Shown one piece after another: positions 1 to 7,600 of a stretch of 8,205 bases of DNA. The stretch lies in contig JANNND010000526.1 of NCBI GenBank assembly GCA_031398365.1, positions 1 through 8,205 on the forward strand, in the 5' to 3' direction. The notes under the pieces were generated by a model that saw only the letters and a list, made by a program, of their open reading frames with translations, made no database searches and was not told where the DNA came from. The DNA is from JAFDVL01 sp031398365 (GTDB taxonomy: Bacteria; Acidobacteriota; Blastocatellia; RBC074). The position numbers and the translations under genes were made by a program. The stretch's first letter is position 1. Each line of letters opens with the position of its first letter.

Positions 1-17
1 TGGAGGGATGTTTCTAT

Positions 18-50
18 CTGTTCGGTATTGGGATCAATGGTTCCCAAAAA
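18..50 (-). repeat. Hairpin-forming repeat element, copy 1
   Basis: Read on the minus strand this begins 7 bases past the hydrolase stop codon. It shows TTTTGGGA, an 8-base variable centre (ACCATTGA), then TCCCAATACCG and AACAG. The arms TTGGGA and TCCCAA pair perfectly and would form a 6-bp stem with an 8-base loop. The same arrangement recurs on the plus strand at 4422-4454 with a different 8-base centre, so the conserved part is the arms plus the 3' tail TACCG. The T run lies before the stem, not after it, on the minus strand, so it does not look like an intrinsic terminator of the hydrolase gene. Its function is unknown; a dispersed intergenic repeat is the simplest reading. Confidence 0.55.
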
Positions 51-56
51 TGGAAT

Positions 57-1043
57 TCATGGCTGCGGGAAGATCAATGACAACGCCGCTTCGGACGTGA
101 AGATGCAGCGTGCGTTGTGACCGCATAATGGAACAGGCGTGACCTGATGCTTTGCGCCAAACTTCTGCTGCACATATTTGGCAAAGGCCTGCCCGCGCAA
201 GAACCGATTCGCGCCTTGTGCCATTGCAGGACACGAACCATCAAACCCTGCGAGCGGGGTTGTATCCAATTCGCCGAGCAGATAAATCGCTGACCGTGCG
301 GCAAGCTGTTTCTTCAATTGCTCGTCCGAGAGCTTGGCTGTATAGCCCGCGCGATTCTGCAAGCCATAGGGCCATTGATCGAATGTCGTGCAATTGCGGG
401 CGTCTGTGAAAGCACGAAAATCATCGCCTGCGGCATTCGGGCGCGTCGCGTCAAGATAGGCATAGCTGGATGGATTGGACACAACGTACGACACCGGCAC
501 GCCTAATGAATCGTGAACCTGATTGGCCATTTGGTAGCGCGTGATATATTGCCCGCCCGCCGAGTGGCCGGAAATTACAATGACTTTCAGATTGGGGAAC
601 ACGTCTTTTTTCGCCAGCTTGCGCAACATTTCGTCCAGCAAATCAAACGACGTCCAGCGCTCATTGTTGGTCGCCACACCGCCCGCACGCCAACTGTTGC
701 CACCACACGGCCAGTTCAGTTCATTCGTGTCCAGCGTGTCATTGCAAGTGCCATTTTTGGCGGCAAAACGCGGTGACAGAATGATCGTATTGTCCAAGGC
801 GCCCGCCAGAAAACCCGCCGCCACCGCTGTCCGAAAATAATTGTCGGCATCGCGCCCAGCGCCGTGAATTAAGACAAAAGCGCGTGTGATGGCTTCGTTT
901 TTGGTTGTCAGTGGATGAGAGCGATAGACAAGAGAACGTGAAGATTCAGTGCCGAGGTTGACCCATTCGGTGCAGTTCAATGTGGTACATGGCGCAGCCA
1001 TAGCCGGAAGCGAAAGCAGCAGGAAAAGAATGATTTGTCGCAT
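57..1043 (-). CDS. Secreted alpha/beta-hydrolase (serine hydrolase fold)
   Basis: A 328-residue protein with a signal peptide (residues 1-16, positive start MRQ, a leucine-rich core, cleavage probably after AMA), so it should act in the periplasm or outside the cell. The alpha/beta-hydrolase landmarks are in order: an HGAG oxyanion motif at 60-63, the nucleophile elbow GHSAGG at 159-164 with Ser161, a probable acid Asp260 in GELDT, and a probable catalytic His309 in CGHNARC. The mature part has eight cysteines (19, 24, 100, 113, 218, 271, 307, 313), two of which flank the catalytic histidine; an even number fits disulfide bonding outside the cytoplasm. Cys19 is preceded by AAP, which is a poor lipobox, so lipoprotein anchoring is unlikely. 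The substrate cannot be told; an esterase or other serine hydrolase is likely. No strong Shine-Dalgarno precedes the start (only a GCGAAG stretch), but the signal peptide supports it. It is the last gene of the leftward block, 117 bases after the permease. Confidence 0.85.
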   Translation of the reverse strand: MRQIILFLLLSLPAMAAPCTTLNCTEWVNLGTESSRSLVYRSHPLTTKNEAITRAFVLIHGAGRDADNYFRTAVAAGFLAGALDNTIILSPRFAAKNGTCNDTLDTNELNWPCGGNSWRAGGVATNNERWTSFDLLDEMLRKLAKKDVFPNLKVIVISGHSAGGQYITRYQMANQVHDSLGVPVSYVVSNPSSYAYLDATRPNAAGDDFRAFTDARNCTTFDQWPYGLQNRAGYTAKLSDEQLKKQLAARSAIYLLGELDTTPLAGFDGSCPAMAQGANRFLRGQAFAKYVQQKFGAKHQVTPVPLCGHNARCIFTSEAALSLIFPQP

Positions 1044-1092
1044 ACTTCGCTATGTACCATTTTTCGCTGGCGGGGACAATGGCTTGTCGAGA

Positions 1093-1150
1093 GTAGACAG
1101 TTGGCGGTAGGAAGGAGTCTTCGGTTTTTCGCCTACTGTCTACCGCCTAC
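1093..1150. repeat. Inverted repeat made of tandem 7-base units
   Basis: This lies in the 117-base spacer between the permease stop and the hydrolase start. On the plus strand 1130-1150 reads CGCCTAC, TGTCTAC, CGCCTAC, three consecutive heptamers of the form YGYCTAC. At 1093-1113 the complementary units GTAGACA, GTTGGCG, GTAGGAA appear. Positions 1093-1106 pair with 1130-1143 as a 14-bp stem with a single T:T mismatch and a 23-base loop. No T tract follows on either strand, so a canonical Rho-independent terminator is not supported, although the hairpin could still protect or attenuate the transcript. It resembles short dispersed heptamer repeats found in some bacterial genomes. Confidence 0.6.
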
Positions 1151-1160
1151 ATAGCACGGT

Positions 1161-3755
1161 TTACTCATAGCGTAGCGCAATCATCGGATCCACTTTCGTC
1201 GCGCGGCGTGCGGGGATGTAACAGGCAATCAATGCAACCACCGTCAACAACACCGCAATGACGCCGTACGTTAATGGATCGGACAACTTCACGCCGTAAA
1301 GCATCTTTGAGAGCTGCATGCGGCTTTCCAAATATTTTGTCAGCACGTATGCACCGCCCAATCCCAGCACAACACCAATTACCGTTAACATCATGCCTTG
1401 CTTGATGACCATCTTCAGCACATCGCTTTGCGTCGCGCCGAGCGCCATGCGGATGCCGATTTCGTGTGTACGCTGCGCGACGGCATAGGCCATTACACCG
1501 AATAAGCCGATGGAGGCAAGTTGCTGCGCGAGTAGGCCAAACAGCGTCATCAGCTTGGCAAAGAGCCGTTCCATCTTCAGCGTTTCACCCGCCTGTTCGA
1601 CCTGCGTTTTGATGTCGTGAAGCGGCAGCTTTTCATCTATTTCGCGCATCGCCTGACGAACGGCGGCAACCGCCGCGGTCGGTTCACCAGCGGTGCGGAC
1701 TTCGACGGTTGCGCCCATCATTGAACGCAACTCTTGTCGCCAAGCGGTGTAGATCGTCGGCGGAATATCTTCACGCTGGCTGGAGTATTTGGCGTCTTTG
1801 GCAAGGCCGACGATTTCGATTTCATCTGGCTTCTTGGGGTCGAACGTGAAGCGTTTGCCGATGGGGCTTTCCTGAGGGAAAAACTTGTTGGCGAAGGCTT
1901 GATTGACCACGACAACCTTGGGGGTGCGTTCATCATCCCGCGTGCTAAAGGTGCGCCCGGCCAGCAGCGGAATTTCCATTGCCTCCAAAAAGTTTTCGCG
2001 CACTTGATTGATATGACTGTTGCCCGTTGGCTTCAACCTGCCGTCTGCATCGGGCGTGCCTGTCAAAGCGCTGCGCAAAAACACACTACGCGAACTCATA
2101 CTTTGGGCCAGCAATGAACTGGTTGAAAACGTCACCTTTTGCACACCCGGCAGGGCTTCCAGGCGCTCGGTCATCTGCTGGTAAAATTGGGCCAATTTCT
2201 CATCTTTATATCCGATCAGGCTGGGTCGCACTTTGAACAACAGCAGATTGTGCGTGCTAAAGCCTGGATCAACGCGCTGCAAATTCAGCAGAGTGCGTAC
2301 AAACAACCCGGCCCCCACCAGCAGCAACAACGACAGTGCCACCTGCATGACGACCAGACCGCGGCTGAGCAACGAACGAGCGGCAGCGCTGGAACCGCGT
2401 CCGCTGTCTTTCAAGCTGGGCGTCAAATCCACCTTCGTGGCACGCCACGCGGGAACCAGGCCAAACACGATGCCCGTAAATAAAGACAAGCCCAGCGTGA
2501 AGCCCAGCACGCGCCAGTCCAGTTGTGGTTCCAGCGTGCGCGGCCCCCAATCACTGACCGCCAGCAAACCATCTTTGATCCAGAGCGCAAACACCAATCC
2601 CAGCGCCCCGCCCAGTCCCGCCAGCAAAACGCTTTCGGTCAGCAATTGCCGAATCAGTCGCCCACGACTGGCACCGAGCGCCAACCGCACGCCAAATTCT
2701 TTTTGTCGTCCAGCGGCGCGCGCGAGCAGTAAATTCGCCACATTGGCGCAGGCAATCAACAATACGAGTCCGACGACGCCCAACAGCAAATAGAGCGACG
2801 GCGCGTAATAGGCCCGCGTATTCATCTCGCCCTGCCCGCCGGAAGCAAGCACAAGGCGCGGGTAATCTTTCGGGTCTAAAGGCGAAATTGCATTGCCGCC
2901 GACGGCTTGCGCTTGCATGGCTCGGGCGGCGCGATGTTCGACAACGGATTGCTGAAAGGCGTCAGCCAATTGTGCCTGTGCCTGTTCCCGGGTCGTGCCC
3001 GGTTGTAATCGTCCCATAATGCGCAACCACCACACGCCCGCCCCAAACAGCCGCGACCGTTGCGGGTCAACATTAAGCGGCGGCTCCCACGCCATCGGTA
3101 TTGTCACGTCCTGCGTCGAGCCAATATCCATCGTTCCTTCAAAACCCGGCGGCGTGACACCAATGACCGTAAAGGCAACATTGTTCAGATTGATCTGCTG
3201 GCCGACCACCGCCGGATTACCGCTGAAACGTTTTTGCCAATACCGATAGCTTAATACGGCCACCGGACTCGCGGCGGCTTTGTCATCCTCGTCTGTCAGC
3301 ACGCGTCCAAGCAAAGGTGCCACGCCCAGCCCGACGAAGTAATTGCCCGTGACGGCCTGGCCGTTGGCCACATCCGCCTGACCGTCGGCCTGCACATTCA
3401 AATTAACCTGGCCAAAGGCGAACACGTCCGACAGCGCGCCCGGTTGTGCGCGGAAGCGCTGATAACTCTGATAGGGGAATGAAGTCATCCGCTGTTGCCC
3501 CGTCACCGGATCACGCGTGGAATTGCCGTTATAGCTGCCCGCAGTAAATTCAGGCGAAGCCAGTGATTGGAACAGCACAAGTCGCTGCGGTTCTTTGACT
3601 GGCAACATCTTCAGCAACATCGCATCCACAATGCTGAAGAGCGCCGTGTTCGCGCCGATGCCGAGCGCCAGCGAAAGTACCGCAATCGCCGTGAGGCTTT
3701 TCTGTTTGAGCAACATTCGCACGCCGTAGCGCAGGTCTTGTAAAAGGGTTTGCAT
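1161..3755 (-). CDS. ADOP-type ABC transporter permease (duplicated MacB/FtsX)
   Basis: An 864-residue inner-membrane protein with two MacB-like halves. Residues 1-20 (MQTLLQDLRYGVRMLLKQKS) are the typical ADOP start. A first membrane helix follows at about 21-42, then a periplasmic MacB_PCD-like region (about 45-310). The first FtsX domain has helices near 320-346, 370-394 and 416-436, with the cytoplasmic stretch EFGVRLALGASRGRL between the first two. A linker helix at 465-487 leads to a second periplasmic region (about 490-725). The second FtsX domain (about 735-858) carries HEIGIRMALGA and ends in PARRATKVDPMIALRYE. Eight helices in total fit MacB-type permeases that couple ATP hydrolysis to envelope work. 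No ATPase gene is adjacent, as is known for the 'orphan' ADOP family; the substrate is unknown. The open frame extends 24 codons upstream, but GGGAG five bases before the ATG at 3755 and family alignment fix this start. Two glutamines (744-745) sit within a helix where hydrophobic residues are usual. Confidence 0.92.
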   Translation of the reverse strand: MQTLLQDLRYGVRMLLKQKSLTAIAVLSLALGIGANTALFSIVDAMLLKMLPVKEPQRLVLFQSLASPEFTAGSYNGNSTRDPVTGQQRMTSFPYQSYQRFRAQPGALSDVFAFGQVNLNVQADGQADVANGQAVTGNYFVGLGVAPLLGRVLTDEDDKAAASPVAVLSYRYWQKRFSGNPAVVGQQINLNNVAFTVIGVTPPGFEGTMDIGSTQDVTIPMAWEPPLNVDPQRSRLFGAGVWWLRIMGRLQPGTTREQAQAQLADAFQQSVVEHRAARAMQAQAVGGNAISPLDPKDYPRLVLASGGQGEMNTRAYYAPSLYLLLGVVGLVLLIACANVANLLLARAAGRQKEFGVRLALGASRGRLIRQLLTESVLLAGLGGALGLVFALWIKDGLLAVSDWGPRTLEPQLDWRVLGFTLGLSLFTGIVFGLVPAWRATKVDLTPSLKDSGRGSSAAARSLLSRGLVVMQVALSLLLLVGAGLFVRTLLNLQRVDPGFSTHNLLLFKVRPSLIGYKDEKLAQFYQQMTERLEALPGVQKVTFSTSSLLAQSMSSRSVFLRSALTGTPDADGRLKPTGNSHINQVRENFLEAMEIPLLAGRTFSTRDDERTPKVVVVNQAFANKFFPQESPIGKRFTFDPKKPDEIEIVGLAKDAKYSSQREDIPPTIYTAWRQELRSMMGATVEVRTAGEPTAAVAAVRQAMREIDEKLPLHDIKTQVEQAGETLKMERLFAKLMTLFGLLAQQLASIGLFGVMAYAVAQRTHEIGIRMALGATQSDVLKMVIKQGMMLTVIGVVLGLGGAYVLTKYLESRMQLSKMLYGVKLSDPLTYGVIAVLLTVVALIACYIPARRATKVDPMIALRYE

Positions 3756-3760
3756 GGAGA

Positions 3761-3765
3761 CTCCC
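3761..3765 (-). promoter_or_regulatory. Shine-Dalgarno of the permease gene
   Basis: On the minus strand GGGAG ends five bases before the ATG at 3755-3753. It decides between this start and a longer frame beginning at 3827, whose extra 24 residues do not resemble the family. Confidence 0.7.
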
Positions 3766-3785
3766 GCTGGTCGGTTCCGAGTTTT

Positions 3786-3837
3786 GAGTTGAGTTGCAAG
3801 AACAACGTATGGACGCAAGACCCGCAACTCGCAACTC
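3786..3837. repeat. Inverted repeat with tandem GCAACTC heptamers
   Basis: This fills most of the 84-base spacer between the NTF2-like gene's stop and the permease's start. GCAACTC is repeated exactly in tandem at 3824-3830 and 3831-3837, with a related GCAAGAC at 3815-3821. On the other side, GAGTT at 3786-3790 and GAGTTGC at 3791-3797 are complementary. The arms form 7 bp (3791-3797 with 3824-3830) plus 5 bp (3786-3790 with 3833-3837) across a 2-base bulge, around a 26-base loop. It ends three bases from the NTF2-like gene's TAG stop. There is no T tract, so it is not a classic terminator. Its build, inverted heptamers around a loop of about 25 bases, parallels the element at 1093-1150 although the unit sequence differs. 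Confidence 0.5.
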
Positions 3838-3839
3838 CG

Positions 3840-4292
3840 CTACTGCGGGCTTTGCCACAGCACGTTAATGATTTTCCATTTGCCGTCGTATTTGGCGAGG
3901 TGGAAATAATCGCTGCCCCATTCGGCGACCAGCTTGGCCGAGGCGGTTTGATCCTGCACATCAAAGATCGTGATTTCTTTCGGCGCAGTCGCGGGCAGCT
4001 TGCCGCTCTTGTTCCAGGTCTTCGCCACTTCAATGAGCTTGTCGTAGCTCATCCGGCCTGCTGCATACGTGGGTTGATTCTTGGCGCGATAAAATCCGAG
4101 CTTGGTCAATTCAGGATGCACGCTGCGTTCGATGCGCGACGGGTCTACGTTGTAGACGCCCTCGACATAATCCAGTACGGCCTGGCGCACCGCTTCTTTT
4201 TCCGTTGCTGTCTGATGGAACGAACGGGCGTTGGCCCATAAGAACGGGACTGCCAACAAAACAGCCGCCATGCCGAGAAGTAGTTTTTTCAT
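3840..4292 (-). CDS. Exported NTF2-like / putative lumazine-binding family protein
   Basis: A 150-residue protein. Residues 1-22 form a signal peptide (MKK, then a hydrophobic run, probable cleavage after WANA), so it is probably periplasmic. The rest matches the pattern of the small 'putative lumazine-binding' NTF2-like proteins: an N-terminal helix with EAVRQAVLDYVEGVYNVD (about 33-50), HPELTKLGF in the middle, the central strand ITIFDVQDQTASAKLVAEWG (about 109-128), and a C-terminal DYFHLAKYDGKWKIINVLW (about 129-147). Such proteins form a cone-shaped cavity and often bind small ligands; most have no proven activity, and none can be assigned here. The frame is open back to 4451, but GGGAGG eight bases before the ATG at 4292 and the signal peptide make this the start. 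It is the first gene of the leftward block and is divergent from the sensor kinase. The TAG stop lies 84 bases before the permease start. Confidence 0.82.
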   Translation of the reverse strand: MKKLLLGMAAVLLAVPFLWANARSFHQTATEKEAVRQAVLDYVEGVYNVDPSRIERSVHPELTKLGFYRAKNQPTYAAGRMSYDKLIEVAKTWNKSGKLPATAPKEITIFDVQDQTASAKLVAEWGSDYFHLAKYDGKWKIINVLWQSPQ

Positions 4293-4300
4293 ATTGTGTT

Positions 4301-4306
4301 CCTCCC
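4301..4306 (-). promoter_or_regulatory. Shine-Dalgarno of the NTF2-like gene
   Basis: GGGAGG on the minus strand, eight bases upstream of the ATG at 4292-4290. It is a near-perfect match to the anti-Shine-Dalgarno and selects this start over the longer frame that begins at 4451. Confidence 0.8.
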
Positions 4307-4421
4307 AATTGTGAATCGAAATCGCAGTGAGAAATTCAATTCGTGTGCCAAAAGCTAAGTACCGGAAATGAAGCAGGTTGATGCGTGATGGGGCGTTTGC
4401 CGCCTCGTCTGCTTTGTTCGC

Positions 4422-4454
4422 TTTTGGGATGGGAGCGTCCCAATACCGCAACAG
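4422..4454 (+). repeat. Hairpin-forming repeat element, copy 2
   Basis: TTTTGGGA, an 8-base centre (TGGGAGCG), then TCCCAATACCG and CAACAG. The arms at 4424-4429 and 4438-4443 pair perfectly. Outside the variable centre it matches copy 1 (18-50, minus strand) at every base, apart from one extra C before AACAG. A repeat of this length is not expected by chance in 8 kb. It lies about 150 bases upstream of the kinase's putative promoter. Confidence 0.55.
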
Positions 4455-4477
4455 CGCTGTGGATGAAGCCAGCGCTG
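4452..4477. repeat. Two CAGCGCTG palindromes 18 bases apart
   Basis: The perfect palindrome CAGCGCTG occurs at 4452-4459 (extended to ACAGCGCTGT at 4451-4460) and again at 4470-4477. The centre-to-centre distance is 18 bases. A pair of identical palindromes upstream of two divergent genes could be a protein-binding site, but GC-rich palindromes also arise by chance, and the first copy overlaps the end of the repeat element. Functional assignment is weak. Confidence 0.3.
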
Positions 4478-4508
4478 CCAGCGGCTGCGCAGCAAGGCGG
4501 ATTTAGTC

Positions 4509-4537
4509 TTGCAAACCTGCCCCCTCCGCATTTGCAA
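4509..4537. repeat. TTGCAAA / TTTGCAA inverted repeat
   Basis: A perfect 7-base inverted repeat with a 15-base pyrimidine-rich spacer, about 70 bases upstream of the kinase's putative -10 box. The 22-base centre-to-centre spacing (about two helical turns) would suit a dimeric regulator. No regulator family can be named. Confidence 0.25.
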
Positions 4538-4607
4538 TCGTCAACTTTGCTGAGTATGAATGGCCCTGCTGGAACACGGAAAATGTTATCGGAATTCAGT
4601 GGGAGAA

Positions 4608-4616
4608 TGCTATATT
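4608..4616 (+). promoter_or_regulatory. Putative extended -10 promoter of the kinase gene
   Basis: TGC followed directly by TATATT matches the extended -10 form TGN-TATAAT with one mismatch. Transcription would begin near 4623, giving a leader of about 68 bases. No good -35 box is present at the usual distance, which extended -10 promoters tolerate. The assignment is based on the motif and position only. Confidence 0.4.
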
Positions 4617-4690
4617 ACCTCGCCCGCTCCGCTCCTTCTTACTCGCTCAGTCGCTGAACACCCTATTGCCCCCTTCCACATTCACGATTT

Positions 4691-7600
4691 ATGAAGCAGT
4701 CCGTTTGGTGGAAATCCTTGTGCCTGTGCTTTGGTTTGGCGCTCTGCTCGCTCTCCGCTGCGCTGGGACAAGCCCAGGCTTTTCCTGCCGCAGCGCTGGA
4801 TGCGCCGCAATTTGTGCGCGAAGTGTGGACGGAGCAACAGGGATTGCCGAGCAATGCTGTCCAGAAATTTCTGCAAACCAGCGATGGCTATTTGTGGCTT
4901 GGGACGCAGGAGGGGTTAGCCCGCTTTGATGGCGTCAGCTTCACGCGCTGGAATGACCGCCATCAATATGCAAATCGCAATCTGAGTGTGGTGGCGCTGT
5001 GTGAATCCAGAGATGGCAGTGTCTGGTTTGGCACCAAAGGTGGCCTGAATCGCCTGAAAAACGGCGTCATGACGAAATTTACGGAAGCCGATGGCTTGCT
5101 TAGCGAAGCCATCAAAGACGTGCGCGAAGATTTGCGCGGCATCTTGTGGATCGCCACCAGCAAAGGGTTATGCAGTTACTCCAACGGTCAATTCAAAGCG
5201 CATCCATTGCTTTTGTCGCAGGTGAATGCGGAAGAGCCTGAAATCAATGTGTTGTTGCCGCGCCGCGATGGCAGCCTGTGGCTGGGAACTCCCAACGGCG
5301 TCCTGAATTTGAAAGAAGAGCGCTTGCTTTCTCTGACCACCAAAAACGGGTTGCTGGCAAATGAAATCACAAGTTTGTATGAAGACCGGCTCGGCAATTT
5401 GTGGATCGGCAGCAAGGGCGGACTCAACCGTTTGAATAATGGGCAACTGACTTCCTTTACGACTGCCGACGGGTTGCTGGGCAATGATGTGCGCGCCATT
5501 GCCGAAGACACCGCCGGTCAGATTTGGGTAGCGACCTGGGCGGGTGTGAATTACCTGTTTGCGGGGCAATGGTATGGCTATTCGACACAGGATGGTTTGC
5601 CCGCGGATCAGGTCTGGGACATCCACGCCGATGCTGAAGGGAGCATCTGGATTGGAACGGATACGGATGGGCTGGCGCGCCTGCGCCCGGCGCGCTTGAA
5701 TGTGCTGCGCACGCACGCAGAGTTGCAAGGGCATCGCACTCTGGCGCTTTGCTCGGCGGGCGATGGTTCCTTATGGATTGGCCTGGGAGATAAGCGCGGG
5801 CTGGGGCATCTCAAAAACGGGAAGCTGACAATTTACACCCAGCAGGATGGCTTGCCCGATGACACGGTGATCTCTTTGCACGAAGCCAAAGATGGCAGCC
5901 TGTGGATTGGCACGCGCCTCGGTTTAGGGCGGTTGCGCGACGGACGGTTTGCGACGTGGAAAAAGATGGCGGCGACGCGCGGCGATTGGCTGTTGGACGA
6001 TCATATTTTTTCGATCACGGAAGATCGGCAGGGCGGTCTGTGGTTTGGCACTGGCTATGGATTGACCTATTTCAAGGATAATCATTTCAAGACGTATCTG
6101 ATGGCGGATGGCTTGCCGCACAACAACATCCGCAGTGTGGTGAGCGGACGTGACGGCAGCCTGTGGGCCGCGACCTATCGCGGCGGACTCAGTCGGTTTC
6201 AAAATGGGCGATTCACGAACTATACAATCGCGCAGGGCTTGGCGGTCAATTACCTGCACACATTGTTTGAAGACAAAGAAGGCACTCTCTGGATTGGCAC
6301 CAACGGGGGCGGGCTGAATCAATTTAAGAACGGCAAGATTGCCACGTTCACCACCGCGCAGGGATTGGCTGACGATCAAGTGTTGCAAATTCTGGAAGAC
6401 GATCAGGATTTTTTATGGGTGGCATCACTGCGCGGCATCGCCCGCTACGCCAAAAAGCAGTTTGAGGAAATCGCCGCCGGTAAAAGCAAAACACTCACGC
6501 CGATTTTCAGCGGCGTCTCGGAAGGTTTGCCCAACGGCGGCATTACCAGCGGCGCGCAAGCCGTCGGCGTGAAAGCGCCAGATGGCAAATTATGGTTTTC
6601 CAGCGGCAAGGGATTGGTTTGGCTGCAATCCCGGCGCTTCACCACCAACACGCTGATTCCGCCCGTCTTTATTGAGCAATTGGTGGTAGACAGAACAACC
6701 TTGTCCCCGGCGGCGAACCTGATTATGCCCCCCGGCAGCCACGATCTGGAATTTCATTTTTCGTGTTTGAGCATGCTGGTGCCGCTGCACGTCAAATTTA
6801 AATATAAGCTGATTGGCTTCGATCAGGATTGGGTGGATGCCGGGACGCGCCGCACCGCCTATTACACCAATTTGCCGCCCGGTACCTATCAATTCAAAGT
6901 GATTGCGTGCAACAACGATGGCGGGTGGAATACGGCGGGGGCAACGGTTGCGTTGCAACTCAAGCCGCGCTTTTACCAGACCATCTGGTTTTACCTGAGT
7001 GCGATGATCTCGCTGCTCGCGCTCAGCTTGGGCGGCTACCAATGGCGCGTTCGGCAATTGGTGCTGAGCGAAAAGCTGTTGACCGAGCGCGTTGAGCAGC
7101 GCACCGTCGAGTTACAACACGAAATCGGTGAACGGAAATTGGTCGAAGTCGAATTGCAACGCGCGAAGGAATCCGCCGAACAGGCCAGCCGGGCCAAAAG
7201 TGATTTTCTGGCGAATATGTCGCACGAAATCCGCACGCCCATGAATGCGGTAATCGGGATGACCTCGTTGTTATTGGACACGCCGCTGGCAACGGAACAA
7301 CGGGACTTTGTCGAAACCGTGCGCAGCAGCGGCGAGACGTTGTTGACGCTCATCAATGACATTCTGGACTTTTCCAAAATCGAAAGCCGCAAACTGGACA
7401 TCGAACACCATCCCTTCGATTTGCGCGCCTGCATTGAAGATGCGCTGGATTTGTTTGTGCTGAAGGTCGCGGAAAAACAACTTGATCTGGCCGCCGATAT
7501 TCCGCCCACAGTGCCGCCAATCGTACTCGGCGACGTAACGCGCCTGCGCCAGATTATCGTCAATCTGGTGAGCAACGCGGTGAAATTCACTGCCGCAGGC

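Larger units (their letters stand above)
4293..4690. other. Divergent intergenic region, 398 bases
   Basis: This separates the leftward NTF2-like gene from the rightward kinase and must hold both promoters. On the left is the NTF2-like gene's leader; no convincing -35/-10 pair is visible for it. The centre contains hairpin element copy 2, a pair of CAGCGCTG palindromes and a TTGCAAA inverted repeat. The right part contains an extended -10 box for the kinase followed by a pyrimidine-rich leader. A 90-codon plus-strand frame starting with GTG at 4385 crosses most of it, but it has no Shine-Dalgarno or recognisable protein features and is not called a gene. Confidence 0.7.

Noticed and set aside
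985..1043. Lipoprotein signal in the hydrolase (Cys19)
   Set aside because: The residues before the cysteine are A-A-P, and proline at -1 does not fit a lipobox.
1093..1143. Rho-independent terminator of the permease gene
   Set aside because: The stem is present, but the loop is long (23 bases) and no T tract follows on either strand.
1734..2793. Several plus-strand open frames of 69-186 codons
   Set aside because: All are antisense to the permease gene, low in complexity and without a plausible start region.
3756..3827. Longer start for the permease (24 extra residues)
   Set aside because: The extra residues come from the inverted-repeat spacer, and the Shine-Dalgarno and family N terminus point to the ATG at 3755.
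4293..4451. Longer start for the NTF2-like protein (53 extra residues)
   Set aside because: It would bury the signal peptide and translate through repeat copy 2. The strong Shine-Dalgarno is at 4301-4306.
4385..4657. 90-codon plus-strand frame in the divergent region
   Set aside because: It starts at GTG with no Shine-Dalgarno, runs over the palindromes and the kinase -10 box, and has no recognisable protein pattern.
5168..5734. 188-codon minus-strand open frame
   Set aside because: It lies entirely opposite the propeller region of the kinase. Its sequence is the antisense of the repeated Trp-Gly motifs and has no family features.
5924..6388. 154-codon minus-strand open frame
   Set aside because: It is a shadow of propeller motifs 10-12, with no independent coding signal.
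6590..7057. 155-codon minus-strand open frame
   Set aside because: It is antisense to the Y_Y_Y and membrane region of the kinase; the plus-strand reading explains this DNA fully.
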